8,426 nt of DNA. Origin: Lachnoclostridium sp. UBA1241 (GTDB lineage: Bacteria > Bacillota > Clostridia > Lachnospirales > Lachnospiraceae). The stretch spans positions 51,836 through 60,261 of the forward strand of contig DBWJ01000021.1 in assembly GCA_002308955.1 (NCBI GenBank), read 5' to 3'. Under the pieces are notes generated by a model that had not been told where the DNA came from, did no database searches, and was given only the letters and a program-made list of their open reading frames with translations. This document shows, in pieces, positions 1-6,356 of the stretch (position 1 is its first letter; every line of letters begins with the position of its first letter). Both the position numbers and the translations under genes were made by a program.

Positions 1-192
1 AAGTGGTTCAACGCAGAAAAAGGTTACGGCTTCATCACAGGCGAAGGCGGCGAGGATGTATTCGTACATTTCTCCGCTATCCAGAGCGAAGGCTTCAAGA
101 CTCTTGAGGAAGGCCAGAAGGTTTCCTTCGAGACCGAGCAGGATCCTAAGGATTCCAAAAAGCTCAGAGCTGTCAACGTTGTTGCTATGTAA
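1..192 (+). CDS. Cold-shock protein, CspA family (5' end missing)
   Basis: Frame 1 is open from the first base and ends at TAA 190-192, giving 63 visible residues. The visible part starts KWFNAEKGYGFI, which carries the RNP1 motif (KGYGFI), followed by RNP2 (VFVHF) about ten residues later. These are the aromatic RNA-binding motifs of the cold-shock domain. Family members are about 65-70 residues, so only about five N-terminal residues (typically M-x-x-G-T-V) should lie outside the window. Proteins of this family bind single-stranded RNA and DNA in the cytoplasm and melt mRNA structure; many are constitutive despite the name. The C-terminus (residues KKLRAVNVVAM of the visible part) matches the normal end of the family, so nothing is missing there. 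Which csp paralogue this is cannot be told from the sequence, and its promoter is not visible. Confidence 0.95.
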   Translation, partial: KWFNAEKGYGFITGEGGEDVFVHFSAIQSEGFKTLEEGQKVSFETEQDPKDSKKLRAVNVVAM

Positions 193-222
193 TTGATAAT
201 TGCATCGAAACAGTACGTGAAC

Positions 223-268
223 GCACAAAAGAAGAGCTGCAGAAATGCCTGCAGCTCCTTTTTTGTGC
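223..268. terminator. Long bidirectional rho-independent terminator
   Basis: Arms 223-242 and 249-268 pair over about 20 positions around a 6-nt loop (243-248). The core GAGCTGCAG/CTGCAGCTC (234-242 with 249-257) is perfect; outward are one A/C mismatch, a G-U wobble, then AAAA/TTTT and GCAC/GTGC. The A-tract on one arm and the T-tract on the other (259-264) make it usable on both strands, fitting its place between the converging cold-shock gene and the carboxypeptidase gene. Confidence 0.85.
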
Positions 269-292
269 TTTTTCTATTATGTGCTGTGATTC

Positions 293-309
293 CGCCGGTT
301 TAACCGGCG
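293..309. terminator. Small GC-rich hairpin downstream of the carboxypeptidase gene
   Basis: CGCCGG (293-298) pairs with CCGGCG (304-309) around TTTAA; the sequence is an 8-bp inverted repeat with a single central base. On the plus strand a T5 run follows at 315-319. On the minus strand it lies 12 bp past the carboxypeptidase stop codon but lacks a T-run of its own. It may be a backup terminator or a 3'-end stabilising hairpin beside the stronger 223-268 structure. Confidence 0.45.
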
Positions 310-320
310 AACGGTTTTTA

Positions 321-1289
321 TTATCTGCTTTCCTGAACCGGCTGTGAGTTTTTATACTCGACATACTCTTCAAGGCACATGCCGAGCTGTTTCATCTCGG
401 TTGCGGCCTCAACGCCTACGTAGCGGTAGTGCCACTGCTCGTTGGTGATGCCGGTGATGCTTGACTTGTTGCCGGGGTAGCGGAGTATGAAGCCGTACTC
501 GTGGCAGTGCGCCTGGAACCAGGTGTAATCATACTTTTCGCCGTCGAGTACCCAGATGTCGAAGCCGAGACCGGTGCGATGCTCACTGGCGTTGCCAGGG
601 ATGGTCCGCGGCGGGTCAATGCTTCGGTCGCGGTTATTCCAGAAACGGTCCTGCGTGGCGTAGTTCCGGTAGCCGCCGGTCTGGGAAACCTTGACTCCGT
701 GTCCCGTAGCGGCGTGATAACCTTTGCACATCTCATCGAGATGAATCAGCACTTCGCGGTTACCGCGTTCGTATTTGTCGTCTTCTTTCTCAATGACGAA
801 ATTGCGCTCGCTCTCGGCAACTGAAATCGGGTTCTGAATCGAGTACCAGTCCTCGGTCAGGATGCTGTCGATGCGGACCAGATTCTCGGGATCGCCGGTG
901 TACTTCAGACGGTAGTTCCAGTTCACGAGCATCAGGTAGTCAACTTTCCAGTTGTCACCCGGCACGGAAACAACCTCGGTGTCGGTGGTATTGCTCTCGC
1001 AAAGCCCGATCGGATACGGCGAGGGTGTCGGTGTCGGCGTGTCGGTCGGATCCGGTGCAGCGGTCGGAGCTTCTTCCGTCGGTTTGACCGTCTGTGTTAA
1101 GGCGGCAACGGCAGTCGTGGCAGTCGGTGCCTGTTCCTTCGCGGGTTTCTTGTCGCCGGAGGTTCCGATGACGATCAGAACGACGATCAGCGCGACAACG
1201 ACAATAAGAAGTATAATTTCAATCCAGCTGGTCTCTAAGGCGCGGCGCAGTGCGGAGCGCTTCTTTTTGACGGGACGACGGGTAGCCAT
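321..1289 (-). CDS. Membrane-anchored D-alanyl-D-alanine carboxypeptidase, peptidase family M15B (VanY-like)
   Basis: This 322-residue protein probably trims the terminal D-Ala from peptidoglycan stem peptides outside the membrane. The N-terminus is basic (residues 1-16, MATRRPVKKKRSALRR), followed by one hydrophobic segment at about 23-42 without a clear cleavage site, so it is likely an N-in/C-out anchor. Residues 50-92 form a Thr/Pro/Ala-rich stalk ending TPTPTPSPYP. The catalytic domain covers about 115-310. It has GYRNY (206-210), whose Arg is the usual substrate-binding residue, SEHRTGLGFD (235-244), which supplies the zinc ligands His237 and Asp244, and EQWH (284-287), with catalytic Glu284 and zinc ligand His287. 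All expected M15B residues are present, so it should be active. The start at 1289 is preceded by AGGAAAGGA (1299-1307). Four cysteines (97, 188, 262, 305) lie in the exported part. No van regulatory genes are adjacent, so a cell-wall housekeeping role is more likely than glycopeptide resistance. Confidence 0.92.
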   Translation of the reverse strand: MATRRPVKKKRSALRRALETSWIEIILLIVVVALIVVLIVIGTSGDKKPAKEQAPTATTAVAALTQTVKPTEEAPTAAPDPTDTPTPTPSPYPIGLCESNTTDTEVVSVPGDNWKVDYLMLVNWNYRLKYTGDPENLVRIDSILTEDWYSIQNPISVAESERNFVIEKEDDKYERGNREVLIHLDEMCKGYHAATGHGVKVSQTGGYRNYATQDRFWNNRDRSIDPPRTIPGNASEHRTGLGFDIWVLDGEKYDYTWFQAHCHEYGFILRYPGNKSSITGITNEQWHYRYVGVEAATEMKQLGMCLEEYVEYKNSQPVQESR

Positions 1290-1338
1290 AGTCGGAAATC
1301 CTTTCCTAAAACCCCTAATTGAGTAAAATACGACTAAA

Positions 1339-1347
1339 ATTATACCA
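1339..1347 (-). promoter_or_regulatory. Extended -10 promoter for the carboxypeptidase gene
   Basis: Read on the minus strand the bases are TGGTATAAT, a perfect extended -10 (TGN plus TATAAT). The -35 position (about 1362-1367, TATCAT) is poor, as is common with extended -10 promoters. The transcript would start about 40 nt before the start codon. Confidence 0.65.
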
Positions 1348-1387
1348 TAAATTACAAGAAAATGATAGTTTTTTTTATAACGAAATA

Positions 1388-1396
1388 TGATATACT
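1388..1396 (+). promoter_or_regulatory. Extended -10 promoter for pgi-nadE
   Basis: TGATATACT gives TGN followed by TATACT. The -35 region falls in a T-run (1369-1376) that matches TTGACA poorly. The predicted start near 1403 leaves a leader of about 57 nt with the ribosome binding site AGAGAGG (1446-1452), 7 nt before the ATG. Confidence 0.65.
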
Positions 1397-1459
1397 GAAT
1401 CCGGAAGCGGGAGTCGGGAACGACCGAATCCGCTAAAGAATATAAAGAGAGGCGTTTCT

Positions 1460-2806
1460 ATGGCAAATGTAACATTTGACAGTTCCTTCGCATCGGCATT
1501 CCTTCGTAAGGATGAGATTGCGCAGATTAAGACCGCTGCTGAGGCGGCCAAGAAAGAATTAGTAGAAAGATCCGGAGCAGGCAATGATTTCCTCGGATGG
1601 ATTGACCTTCCGGTAGCTTATGACAAAGAAGAACTGGCTCGCATCAAGAAGGCGGCAGCCAAGATCCAGAGCGATTCCGAGGTTCTTTTGGTAATCGGTA
1701 TCGGCGGCTCCTATCTCGGAGCAAGAGCTGCAATCGAGTTCCTTCGTCACAGCTTTTACAACAGCGTTTCGAAGGAAATCCGCAAAACTCCCGAGATTTA
1801 TTATGTAGGTAACAGCATCAGTTCGACTTACATTGCGCATCTGAAGCAGGTAATCGGCGACCGCGATTTCTCGATCAACATGATCAGTAAGTCCGGCACC
1901 ACGACCGAGCCTGCTGTCGCATTTCGCGTATTTAAAAAGATGCTGATTGACAAGTACGGACGCGAAGAAGCGAACAAGCGTATCTACGCGACGACGGACA
2001 AGGCAAGAGGCGCCCTTAAGAAGGTTGCTACCGAAGAGGGCTACGAGAGCTTCGTTGTTCCGGACGATGTCGGAGGACGTTTCTCCGTTCTTACCGCAGT
2101 CGGCCTTCTTCCGATTGCCGTAAGCGGCGCGGATGTAGATCAGCTTCTTGCAGGCGCTGCGGCAATGCGCGAGCGCTGCCTTAACGATGCTTACGAAGAG
2201 AACGACGCCATGCAGTATGCGGCCGTTCGGAATATCCTGTACCGCAAGGGCAAGGCCGTTGAGGTACTTGCAAACTACGAGCCTTCGCTGCATTTCGTAT
2301 CCGAGTGGTGGAAGCAGCTGTACGGTGAGTCCGAGGGCAAGGACCAGAAGGGTATCTTCCCGGCAAGCGTTGATCTGACGACCGACCTGCATTCGATGGG
2401 CCAGTTCATTCAGGACGGCGCGCGGATTCTTTTCGAGACCGTGATCGAGCTTACGAAGAGCACCGAAGAGATTGTTCTTGAGGCGGAGCCGGTTGACCTT
2501 GACGGTATGAATTATCTTGCCGGCAAGACCGTTGATTTCGTAAACAAGAGCGCGATGAAGGGAACGCAGCTTGCCCATGTGGACGGCGGCGTGCCGAACC
2601 TTCTGATCCGTCTTCCCGAGCAGAATGAGTTCTGCCTCGGCCAGCTGTTCTACTTCTTCGAATTTGCCTGCGGCGTGAGCGGTTACATGCTCGGCGTGAA
2701 CCCGTTCAACCAGCCCGGCGTTGAGAGCTACAAGAAAAACATGTTCGCGCTTCTCGGAAAGCCCGGTTATGAAGAGATGCGCGCGGAACTTTTAAAGAGA
2801 CTGTAA
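1460..2806 (+). CDS. pgi: Glucose-6-phosphate isomerase
   Basis: This cytoplasmic enzyme interconverts glucose-6-phosphate and fructose-6-phosphate in glycolysis and gluconeogenesis. At 448 residues it matches the short Bacillus/Geobacillus-type isomerase rather than the roughly 550-residue E. coli form. Visible landmarks in order are the phosphate-binding GIGGSYLGARA (80-90) and SKSGTTTEP (143-151), the family signature DVGGRFSVLTAVG (203-215), the catalytic-Glu segment LYGESEGKD (287-295), HSMGQ (311-315), and the C-terminal signature ending FNQPGVESYKK (416-426). Glu290, His311 and Lys425 fall at the positions I remember for the Geobacillus enzyme's catalytic residues, so the protein looks intact and active. 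The ATG at 1460 is supported by AGAGAGG seven bases upstream. It is first in a probable two-gene transcript with nadE, as no terminator separates them. Confidence 0.98.
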   Translation: MANVTFDSSFASAFLRKDEIAQIKTAAEAAKKELVERSGAGNDFLGWIDLPVAYDKEELARIKKAAAKIQSDSEVLLVIGIGGSYLGARAAIEFLRHSFYNSVSKEIRKTPEIYYVGNSISSTYIAHLKQVIGDRDFSINMISKSGTTTEPAVAFRVFKKMLIDKYGREEANKRIYATTDKARGALKKVATEEGYESFVVPDDVGGRFSVLTAVGLLPIAVSGADVDQLLAGAAAMRERCLNDAYEENDAMQYAAVRNILYRKGKAVEVLANYEPSLHFVSEWWKQLYGESEGKDQKGIFPASVDLTTDLHSMGQFIQDGARILFETVIELTKSTEEIVLEAEPVDLDGMNYLAGKTVDFVNKSAMKGTQLAHVDGGVPNLLIRLPEQNEFCLGQLFYFFEFACGVSGYMLGVNPFNQPGVESYKKNMFALLGKPGYEEMRAELLKRL

Positions 2807-2836
2807 GCCGGCATCACCCGCATGCGGTAATCCGGC
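2807..2836 (+). other. Intercistronic inverted repeat between pgi and nadE
   Basis: GCCGG immediately after the pgi stop (2807-2811) pairs with CCGGC (2832-2836). Between them lies the 10-bp palindrome CCGCATGCGG (2818-2827). There is no T-run, so it is not a convincing terminator. Its 3' arm ends 2 nt before the nadE ribosome binding site (AAAGGGGA, 2839-2846), where it could affect mRNA stability or translation of nadE; this role is inferred only. Confidence 0.4.
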
Positions 2837-2851
2837 GGAAAGGGGAGTGTT

Positions 2852-3610
2852 ATGTACCAGTTCGATCCGAAACAGGCAGTAGAGGAATGCGTTGCGTGGA
2901 TTCGTGATTTCTTTGAGGCAAATGGCAAGGGCTGCAATGCCGTGCTCGGAATTTCCGGCGGCAAAGACAGTACCGTCGCCGCAGCGCTTTGTGTAGAGGC
3001 ACTCGGGAAGGACCGTGTCATCGGTGTTCTGATGCCGAACGGCGAGCAGGCCGATATCGACTGTTCCTATCAGATCTGTAAGCACCTCGGAATCCGGCAT
3101 TATGTCGTGAACATCAAGGACAGCTTCGACGGCCTTAAGAAAGCAATCGAAGGCCAGATGGACATCTCCAACCAGACGATCGTCAACATGGCGCCCCGTA
3201 TCCGTATGACAACCGTTTACGCTGTGTCGCAGAGTAACAACGGCCGTGTCGTGAACACCTGCAACCTCTCGGAGGACTGGGTAGGTTACTCCACACGTTA
3301 CGGCGATTCGGTGGGAGACTTCAGCCCGCTGTCGCATTTTACGGTGCAGGAGGTAAAGGCCATCGGGCGGTACCTCAATGTGCCGCTGAACCTTGTGGAC
3401 AAGACGCCGTCGGACGGCCTGTGCGGAAAGACCGACGAGGACAACCTCGGTTTCACCTATGCGGAGCTGGACCGCTACATCCGGACCGGCGAGATCGAGA
3501 ACGAGGAGCACAAGGCGATCATAGACCGAAAGCACAGACTCAATCTGTTTAAGCTGAAACTGATGCCCGCTTTTGATATGGGAATCGAAGTTGCGATTCC
3601 GGAAGAGTAA
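2852..3610 (+). CDS. nadE: NH3-dependent NAD(+) synthetase
   Basis: This enzyme amidates deamido-NAD to NAD using ATP, the last step of NAD synthesis, in the cytoplasm. The 252-residue protein is a single N-type ATP pyrophosphatase domain. It has the PP-loop SGGKDST (35-41), the helix NMAPRIRMTTVYA (112-124), the ATP/NaAD-binding stretch NLSEDWVGYSTRYGD (138-152), and TPSDGLCGKTDED (185-197), followed by the closing FTYAELD (201-207). It lacks the roughly 300-residue N-terminal nitrilase/glutaminase domain of the glutamine-dependent enzymes, so it should use free ammonia or be fed by another amidase. Length is normal for the ammonia-dependent form. The ATG at 2852 has a good ribosome binding site (AAAGGGGA) 5 nt upstream. 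It lies 45 bp after pgi with no terminator between, so co-transcription is likely; a bidirectional terminator follows. Confidence 0.96.
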   Translation: MYQFDPKQAVEECVAWIRDFFEANGKGCNAVLGISGGKDSTVAAALCVEALGKDRVIGVLMPNGEQADIDCSYQICKHLGIRHYVVNIKDSFDGLKKAIEGQMDISNQTIVNMAPRIRMTTVYAVSQSNNGRVVNTCNLSEDWVGYSTRYGDSVGDFSPLSHFTVQEVKAIGRYLNVPLNLVDKTPSDGLCGKTDEDNLGFTYAELDRYIRTGEIENEEHKAIIDRKHRLNLFKLKLMPAFDMGIEVAIPEE

Positions 3611-3615
3611 CGAAA

Positions 3616-3653
3616 AAGGCTGTCGCGCCGACAATGTGTCGGGCGGCAGCCTT
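3616..3653. terminator. Bidirectional terminator between nadE and the rhomboid gene
   Basis: AAGGCTG at 3616-3622 and CAGCCTT at 3647-3653 close a long stem whose inner part is GCCGACA/TGTCGGG, with one bulge and a wobble, around a short ATG loop. On the minus strand it is followed by a T5 run (complement of 3613-3617), making it a good terminator for the rhomboid transcript. On the plus side only a weak T-containing tail (GTTGATTT) follows. Confidence 0.8.
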
Positions 3654-3679
3654 GTTGATTTCATAGAGATTTGATTGGT

Positions 3680-3703
3680 CCGGGTGTGTTATACGGCACC
3701 CGG
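3680..3703 (-). other. Stem-loop just after the rhomboid stop codon
   Basis: CCGGGTG (3680-3686) pairs perfectly with CACCCGG (3697-3703) around a 10-nt loop, 6 bp downstream of the rhomboid stop. No T-run follows on the minus strand, so it is more likely a 3'-end hairpin ahead of the 3616-3653 terminator than a terminator itself. Confidence 0.4.
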
Positions 3704-3709
3704 CCGGAT

Positions 3710-4336
3710 TTACTCGATGGCTTCGTGCTTTGAGCGGTCCTTTTCTTTTTCTTCCTTCTCGTGGCCGGCCATGAAGAGACCGAACGCTGCGCCGAGTGCG
3801 CCGCCGCAGATTCCTCCGACGATATGCGCCAGCTGCGAAACATTGTCGTCCTTGAAGCAGTCCACGACTTCGCCGCCGATGAATATGATGACGACGAGGA
3901 TAAATGTGATCGGAATCTCACCGTTCTTGACGTTGGAAATCGAGGAAAGAATGATCAGCATGAATACGATTCCGCTTGCGCCGAGCACCGCCGTGTTACC
4001 CGAGAGAAGCGCGTGCAGGATAGCGGTCACAACCGCGGTGATGATGATCATCTCCGCAAGCGCGCGGCTTCCGTAACGTTCCTCCATAAGCGGTCCGAGC
4101 AGCAGGATGAAGGTCATGTTCCCCATGAAATGTGCCCAATCCGCATGCCCGATGATGTGTCCGACCGCGCGGACATAGGTGAGCGGATTCAGAAAACCGG
4201 AGCGGAACGTGCAGAACAGGTGCTTGTTCGCCCAGCCCCCCGAAATGAAGTTGATCAGAAGCGCCAGTGCGCATAGCGCGACAAATGTAAGAGTCACCGG
4301 TGCGTTGAACTTAATTCGTGAAAGAAGCTTTTTCAT
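3710..4336 (-). CDS. Rhomboid-family intramembrane serine protease
   Basis: This 208-residue polytopic membrane protein has about six hydrophobic helices (roughly 14-33, 66-83, 93-112, 117-134, 141-157 and 169-190) and a charged cytoplasmic-looking tail (EKEEKEKDRSKHE). Rhomboid hallmarks are all present: HFMGN with His69 and Asn73 for the oxyanion site, the serine motif GASG (119-122) with nucleophile Ser121, and the catalytic His171 in AHIVGG. The family cleaves single-pass membrane proteins inside or next to their transmembrane helix. I chose the ATG at 4336 rather than a longer upstream in-frame reading, because GGAGGAGG (complement of 4341-4348) sits 4 nt before it and the promoter -10 box lies inside the longer version. 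The length is the minimal bacterial rhomboid core. It is divergent from the CAP surface-protein gene. Substrates are unknown. Confidence 0.93.
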   Translation of the reverse strand: MKKLLSRIKFNAPVTLTFVALCALALLINFISGGWANKHLFCTFRSGFLNPLTYVRAVGHIIGHADWAHFMGNMTFILLLGPLMEERYGSRALAEMIIITAVVTAILHALLSGNTAVLGASGIVFMLIILSSISNVKNGEIPITFILVVIIFIGGEVVDCFKDDNVSQLAHIVGGICGGALGAAFGLFMAGHEKEEKEKDRSKHEAIE

Positions 4337-4361
4337 AATTCCTCCTCCGTAAGTATGGTTT

Positions 4362-4413
4362 AGGTTCCCGCAGGCAAAAGCTTGAGAATGCCGTCCTTGT
4401 GATTTTGGAACCT
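4362..4413 (-). promoter_or_regulatory. Structured 5' leader of the rhomboid mRNA
   Basis: The arms 4362-4368 and 4407-4413 are a perfect 7-bp inverted repeat (AGGTTCC/GGAACCT on the plus strand). A nested GGCA/TGCC pair (4373-4376 approximately, with 4390-4393) lies inside the loop. From the -10 box at 4421-4426 the transcript should begin almost exactly at the outer arm, so the mRNA would start with this hairpin. It does not match a riboswitch class I recognise. Confidence 0.45.
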
Positions 4414-4420
4414 TTAATCT

Positions 4421-4449
4421 AATATAGCATGGCGTGAAAGAAATGTCAA
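4421..4449 (-). promoter_or_regulatory. Sigma-A-type promoter of the rhomboid gene
   Basis: On the minus strand a perfect -35 TTGACA (complement of 4444-4449) is followed by a 17-nt spacer ending TGC and then -10 TATATT (complement of 4421-4426). This is a near-consensus vegetative promoter with an extended -10. The start should be near 4414, giving a leader of about 78 nt. Confidence 0.85.
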
Positions 4450-4477
4450 TTTGATTTACACTTTTCTGCGTGGGGGA

Positions 4478-4485
4478 GAGCGCTC
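4478..4485. promoter_or_regulatory. Small palindrome next to the CAP-gene -35 box
   Basis: GAGCGCTC is an 8-bp perfect palindrome ending 4 nt before the -35 box at 4490, in the 40 bp separating the two divergent promoters. It could be an operator half or chance; no regulator is recognised. Confidence 0.2.
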
Positions 4486-4489
4486 GGTC

Positions 4490-4518
4490 TTGAAAAAAGA
4501 AGGCTTGTAAGGTATACT
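4490..4518 (+). promoter_or_regulatory. Sigma-A-type promoter of the CAP surface-protein gene
   Basis: -35 TTGAAA (4490-4495), a 17-nt spacer and -10 TATACT (4513-4518). The start should be near 4525, leaving a leader of about 44 nt with the ribosome binding site GGGAGG (4556-4561), 7 nt before the ATG at 4569. Confidence 0.8.
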
Positions 4519-4568
4519 GAAAATAGTATTTCAATCACCGTTTTGAGCGGAATCCGGGAGGTACGGTT

Positions 4569-6305
4569 ATGTGTATGAGAGTAAGAAAAGGAATCGCAAG
4601 AACGCTTGCTTTGATGCTTTCCGTAATGATGCTTTTAGAGCTCCTTCCGGGTGTGGCAAAAGCGGAGACGGTAACCCTAGCTGTAACGGGAACGTTTCAG
4701 GGAGATGCTCGGGCCACGGTTGATATGATGAATGCTTTCCGTACCGGCGGAACCTGGTACTGGAACGAGACCAATACGGAGCAGGTACAGGTTCCTGCAG
4801 GAACACTCGGAACGCTGACTTATGACTATTATCTTGAGCAGATTGCGATGCAGAGAGCACTCGAAATCGCTATCAGTTTCTCTCATACAAGGCCGGACGG
4901 AAGCAGTTGTTTTTCCTGCAGTTATAACGGTATAACATCGAACGGTGAGAATATTGCTATTGGATACGGATCGGCGGAATCCGCTTATATCGGATTTCGG
5001 GAAGATGACCAGAACTACAGCGGGCAGGGACATCGTCGTAATATGCTGAACTCAGGATTCACAAGTGTTGGAGTTGCGCATGTCGTCGTAAACGGTGTGC
5101 ACTGCCATGTTCAGGAGTTCGGTTGCGCCGTATATAACAACTCCGCGGCCAATGCATTAGGTACCGAGACAAGGCAGATTTCTTTCGATTCCTCAAGGCG
5201 GACCGTACAGGCGGAAATTCCCGGCAGCAGCGGATGTACATTCAGTTATTCCGGTGAAATTGACCTTCCTGCGACGAAACTCTCGGCGAAACTTCCGAGC
5301 GACTGGTCAGGTCTTTCCGGGATTGTTGTGGATCCTTCCGGTTACACGGTTGTATGGTCTTCGGGAGATCCTTCCGTAGCAGAGATAGCCGGGACAAAGA
5401 TTCGCGGAAAGAAGGTCGGACAGACAACCTTGACCGTGACGTTTACCTACGACGGAAAAACATATACTGTAAATTATTCCATAAAAATCACACCGCTTGA
5501 TTTGAGTGGGCTGAGCTTTTCGGGAATATCGAGTATGCCGTATACCGGGTCGCCGATAGTATTTGAAGATTTTCCGATTATGGTTAACGGGATGACGCTT
5601 AAGAAGGATGTAGATTATACCGTCACTTATGCGAATAACGTGAATCCGGGCACCGCATCCTTTACTATAACGGGTATTGGCAATTACACCGGCAAAACAA
5701 CCGTAAACTTCCAAATTACGGGTGATGGCCCGACTGGTGAGCCTACGCAGGAGCCAACCAAGGAACCAACAAAGGAGCCAACAAAGTCGCCTACACCTAC
5801 GCAGGAACCGACCAAGACTCCTACGGCTACACCGACGAATGCTCCGACCAAAGCTCCGACGAACACACCTACCAAGGCTCCGATCAAGGAGCCTACAAAG
5901 CCTGCGACACCTACGCCGGCACCGACGAAGGCACCTACTCCTACAACGGAGCCGGGGAAGACGCCTACTCCTACTGAGGAGCCGTCTGAAACACCGACAC
6001 CGACCGAGGAGCCGAGCGGAACTCCCGAAGTGACCGAGGCACCGGATGTAACCGAGACACCGGCTGCAACTCTTACGCCGACACAAGAGCCGACCAAGGA
6101 GATCGGTTATTCGGAGACACCTGCGGTTACCGCTACACCGACCCTCACGGAGCAGAATCCGCCGGAGGGAACCGTAATTCCGACTGCGACGGTTGTGCCG
6201 GAGAAGACCAATGAAGGTTCGCCTTCGAAGCTTTTTATGATTCTCGGCATCTGCCTGGTTATCGGCGTCGGAATCATCGTATTTGTCATTGAAAGAAGTA
6301 AATAA
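4569..6305 (+). CDS. Secreted CAP/SCP-domain surface protein with Ig-like modules, Thr-Pro stalk and C-terminal membrane anchor
   Basis: The 578-residue product starts with a signal peptide (basic MCMRVRKGIAR, hydrophobic core 13-27, cleavage likely after AKA at 30-32). Residues about 45-190 are a CAP (CRISP/antigen-5/PR-1) domain with SHTRPDG (105-111), GENIAIG (126-132), GQGHRRNML (152-160) and HVQEFG (180-185). His106, Glu127, His155 and Glu183 form the conserved CAP cavity. Residues 230-308 resemble a BIG2-type Ig-like domain (VVWSSGDPSVAEI), and 312-383 is the surface module with VDYTVTYANN and GIGNYTG. Residues 391-510 are a Pro/Thr/Lys/Glu repeat stalk. A transmembrane helix (about 554-574) ends in ERSK, with no LPXTG sortase site. 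The molecular role of bacterial CAP domains is mostly unknown; cell-wall or ligand binding is usual speculation. Mature-region cysteines at 114, 117, 179, 186 and 223 are unusual for a Gram-positive exported protein. The HAD gene follows in the same direction. Confidence 0.92.
   Translation: MCMRVRKGIARTLALMLSVMMLLELLPGVAKAETVTLAVTGTFQGDARATVDMMNAFRTGGTWYWNETNTEQVQVPAGTLGTLTYDYYLEQIAMQRALEIAISFSHTRPDGSSCFSCSYNGITSNGENIAIGYGSAESAYIGFREDDQNYSGQGHRRNMLNSGFTSVGVAHVVVNGVHCHVQEFGCAVYNNSAANALGTETRQISFDSSRRTVQAEIPGSSGCTFSYSGEIDLPATKLSAKLPSDWSGLSGIVVDPSGYTVVWSSGDPSVAEIAGTKIRGKKVGQTTLTVTFTYDGKTYTVNYSIKITPLDLSGLSFSGISSMPYTGSPIVFEDFPIMVNGMTLKKDVDYTVTYANNVNPGTASFTITGIGNYTGKTTVNFQITGDGPTGEPTQEPTKEPTKEPTKSPTPTQEPTKTPTATPTNAPTKAPTNTPTKAPIKEPTKPATPTPAPTKAPTPTTEPGKTPTPTEEPSETPTPTEEPSGTPEVTEAPDVTETPAATLTPTQEPTKEIGYSETPAVTATPTLTEQNPPEGTVIPTATVVPEKTNEGSPSKLFMILGICLVIGVGIIVFVIERSK
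5739..6098 (+). repeat. Low-complexity Pro/Thr repeat coding for the surface-protein stalk
   Basis: Codons for short imperfect units such as EPTK, APTK, TPT and PTEEPS repeat over about 120 residues of the CAP protein. Units vary in both codons and residues, so this is an old, degenerate array rather than recent exact duplication. It likely forms an extended stalk through the cell wall. The same sequence keeps reading frames open on the opposite strand, which is a composition artefact. Confidence 0.85.
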
Positions 6306-6356
6306 GCTATCCGGGTACTTACGGTACCTGAAAATACAATAATGAGGAGGCAGAAG

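Noticed and set aside
321..1289. Vancomycin-resistance VanY
   Set aside because: The fold is VanY-like, but no vanR/S/H/A/X genes are near; M15B carboxypeptidases are common chromosomal cell-wall genes.
1559..2578. Minus-strand open frame of 339 codons opposite pgi
   Set aside because: The plus strand is unmistakably pgi with all catalytic residues; the antisense frame has no motifs and results from codon bias.
2792..3664. Minus-strand open frame of 290 codons opposite nadE
   Set aside because: A shadow of nadE, with no recognisable domain; it runs through the nadE-rhomboid terminator.
4337..4534. Upstream extension of the rhomboid protein to 274 residues
   Set aside because: The extension runs through the -10/-35 boxes; the ATG at 4336 has an ideal ribosome binding site and gives a normal rhomboid length.
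6311..6340. Promoter for the HAD gene (TACAAT at 6335-6340)
   Set aside because: No -35 match at the right spacing, and it lies too close to the ribosome binding site to be convincing.
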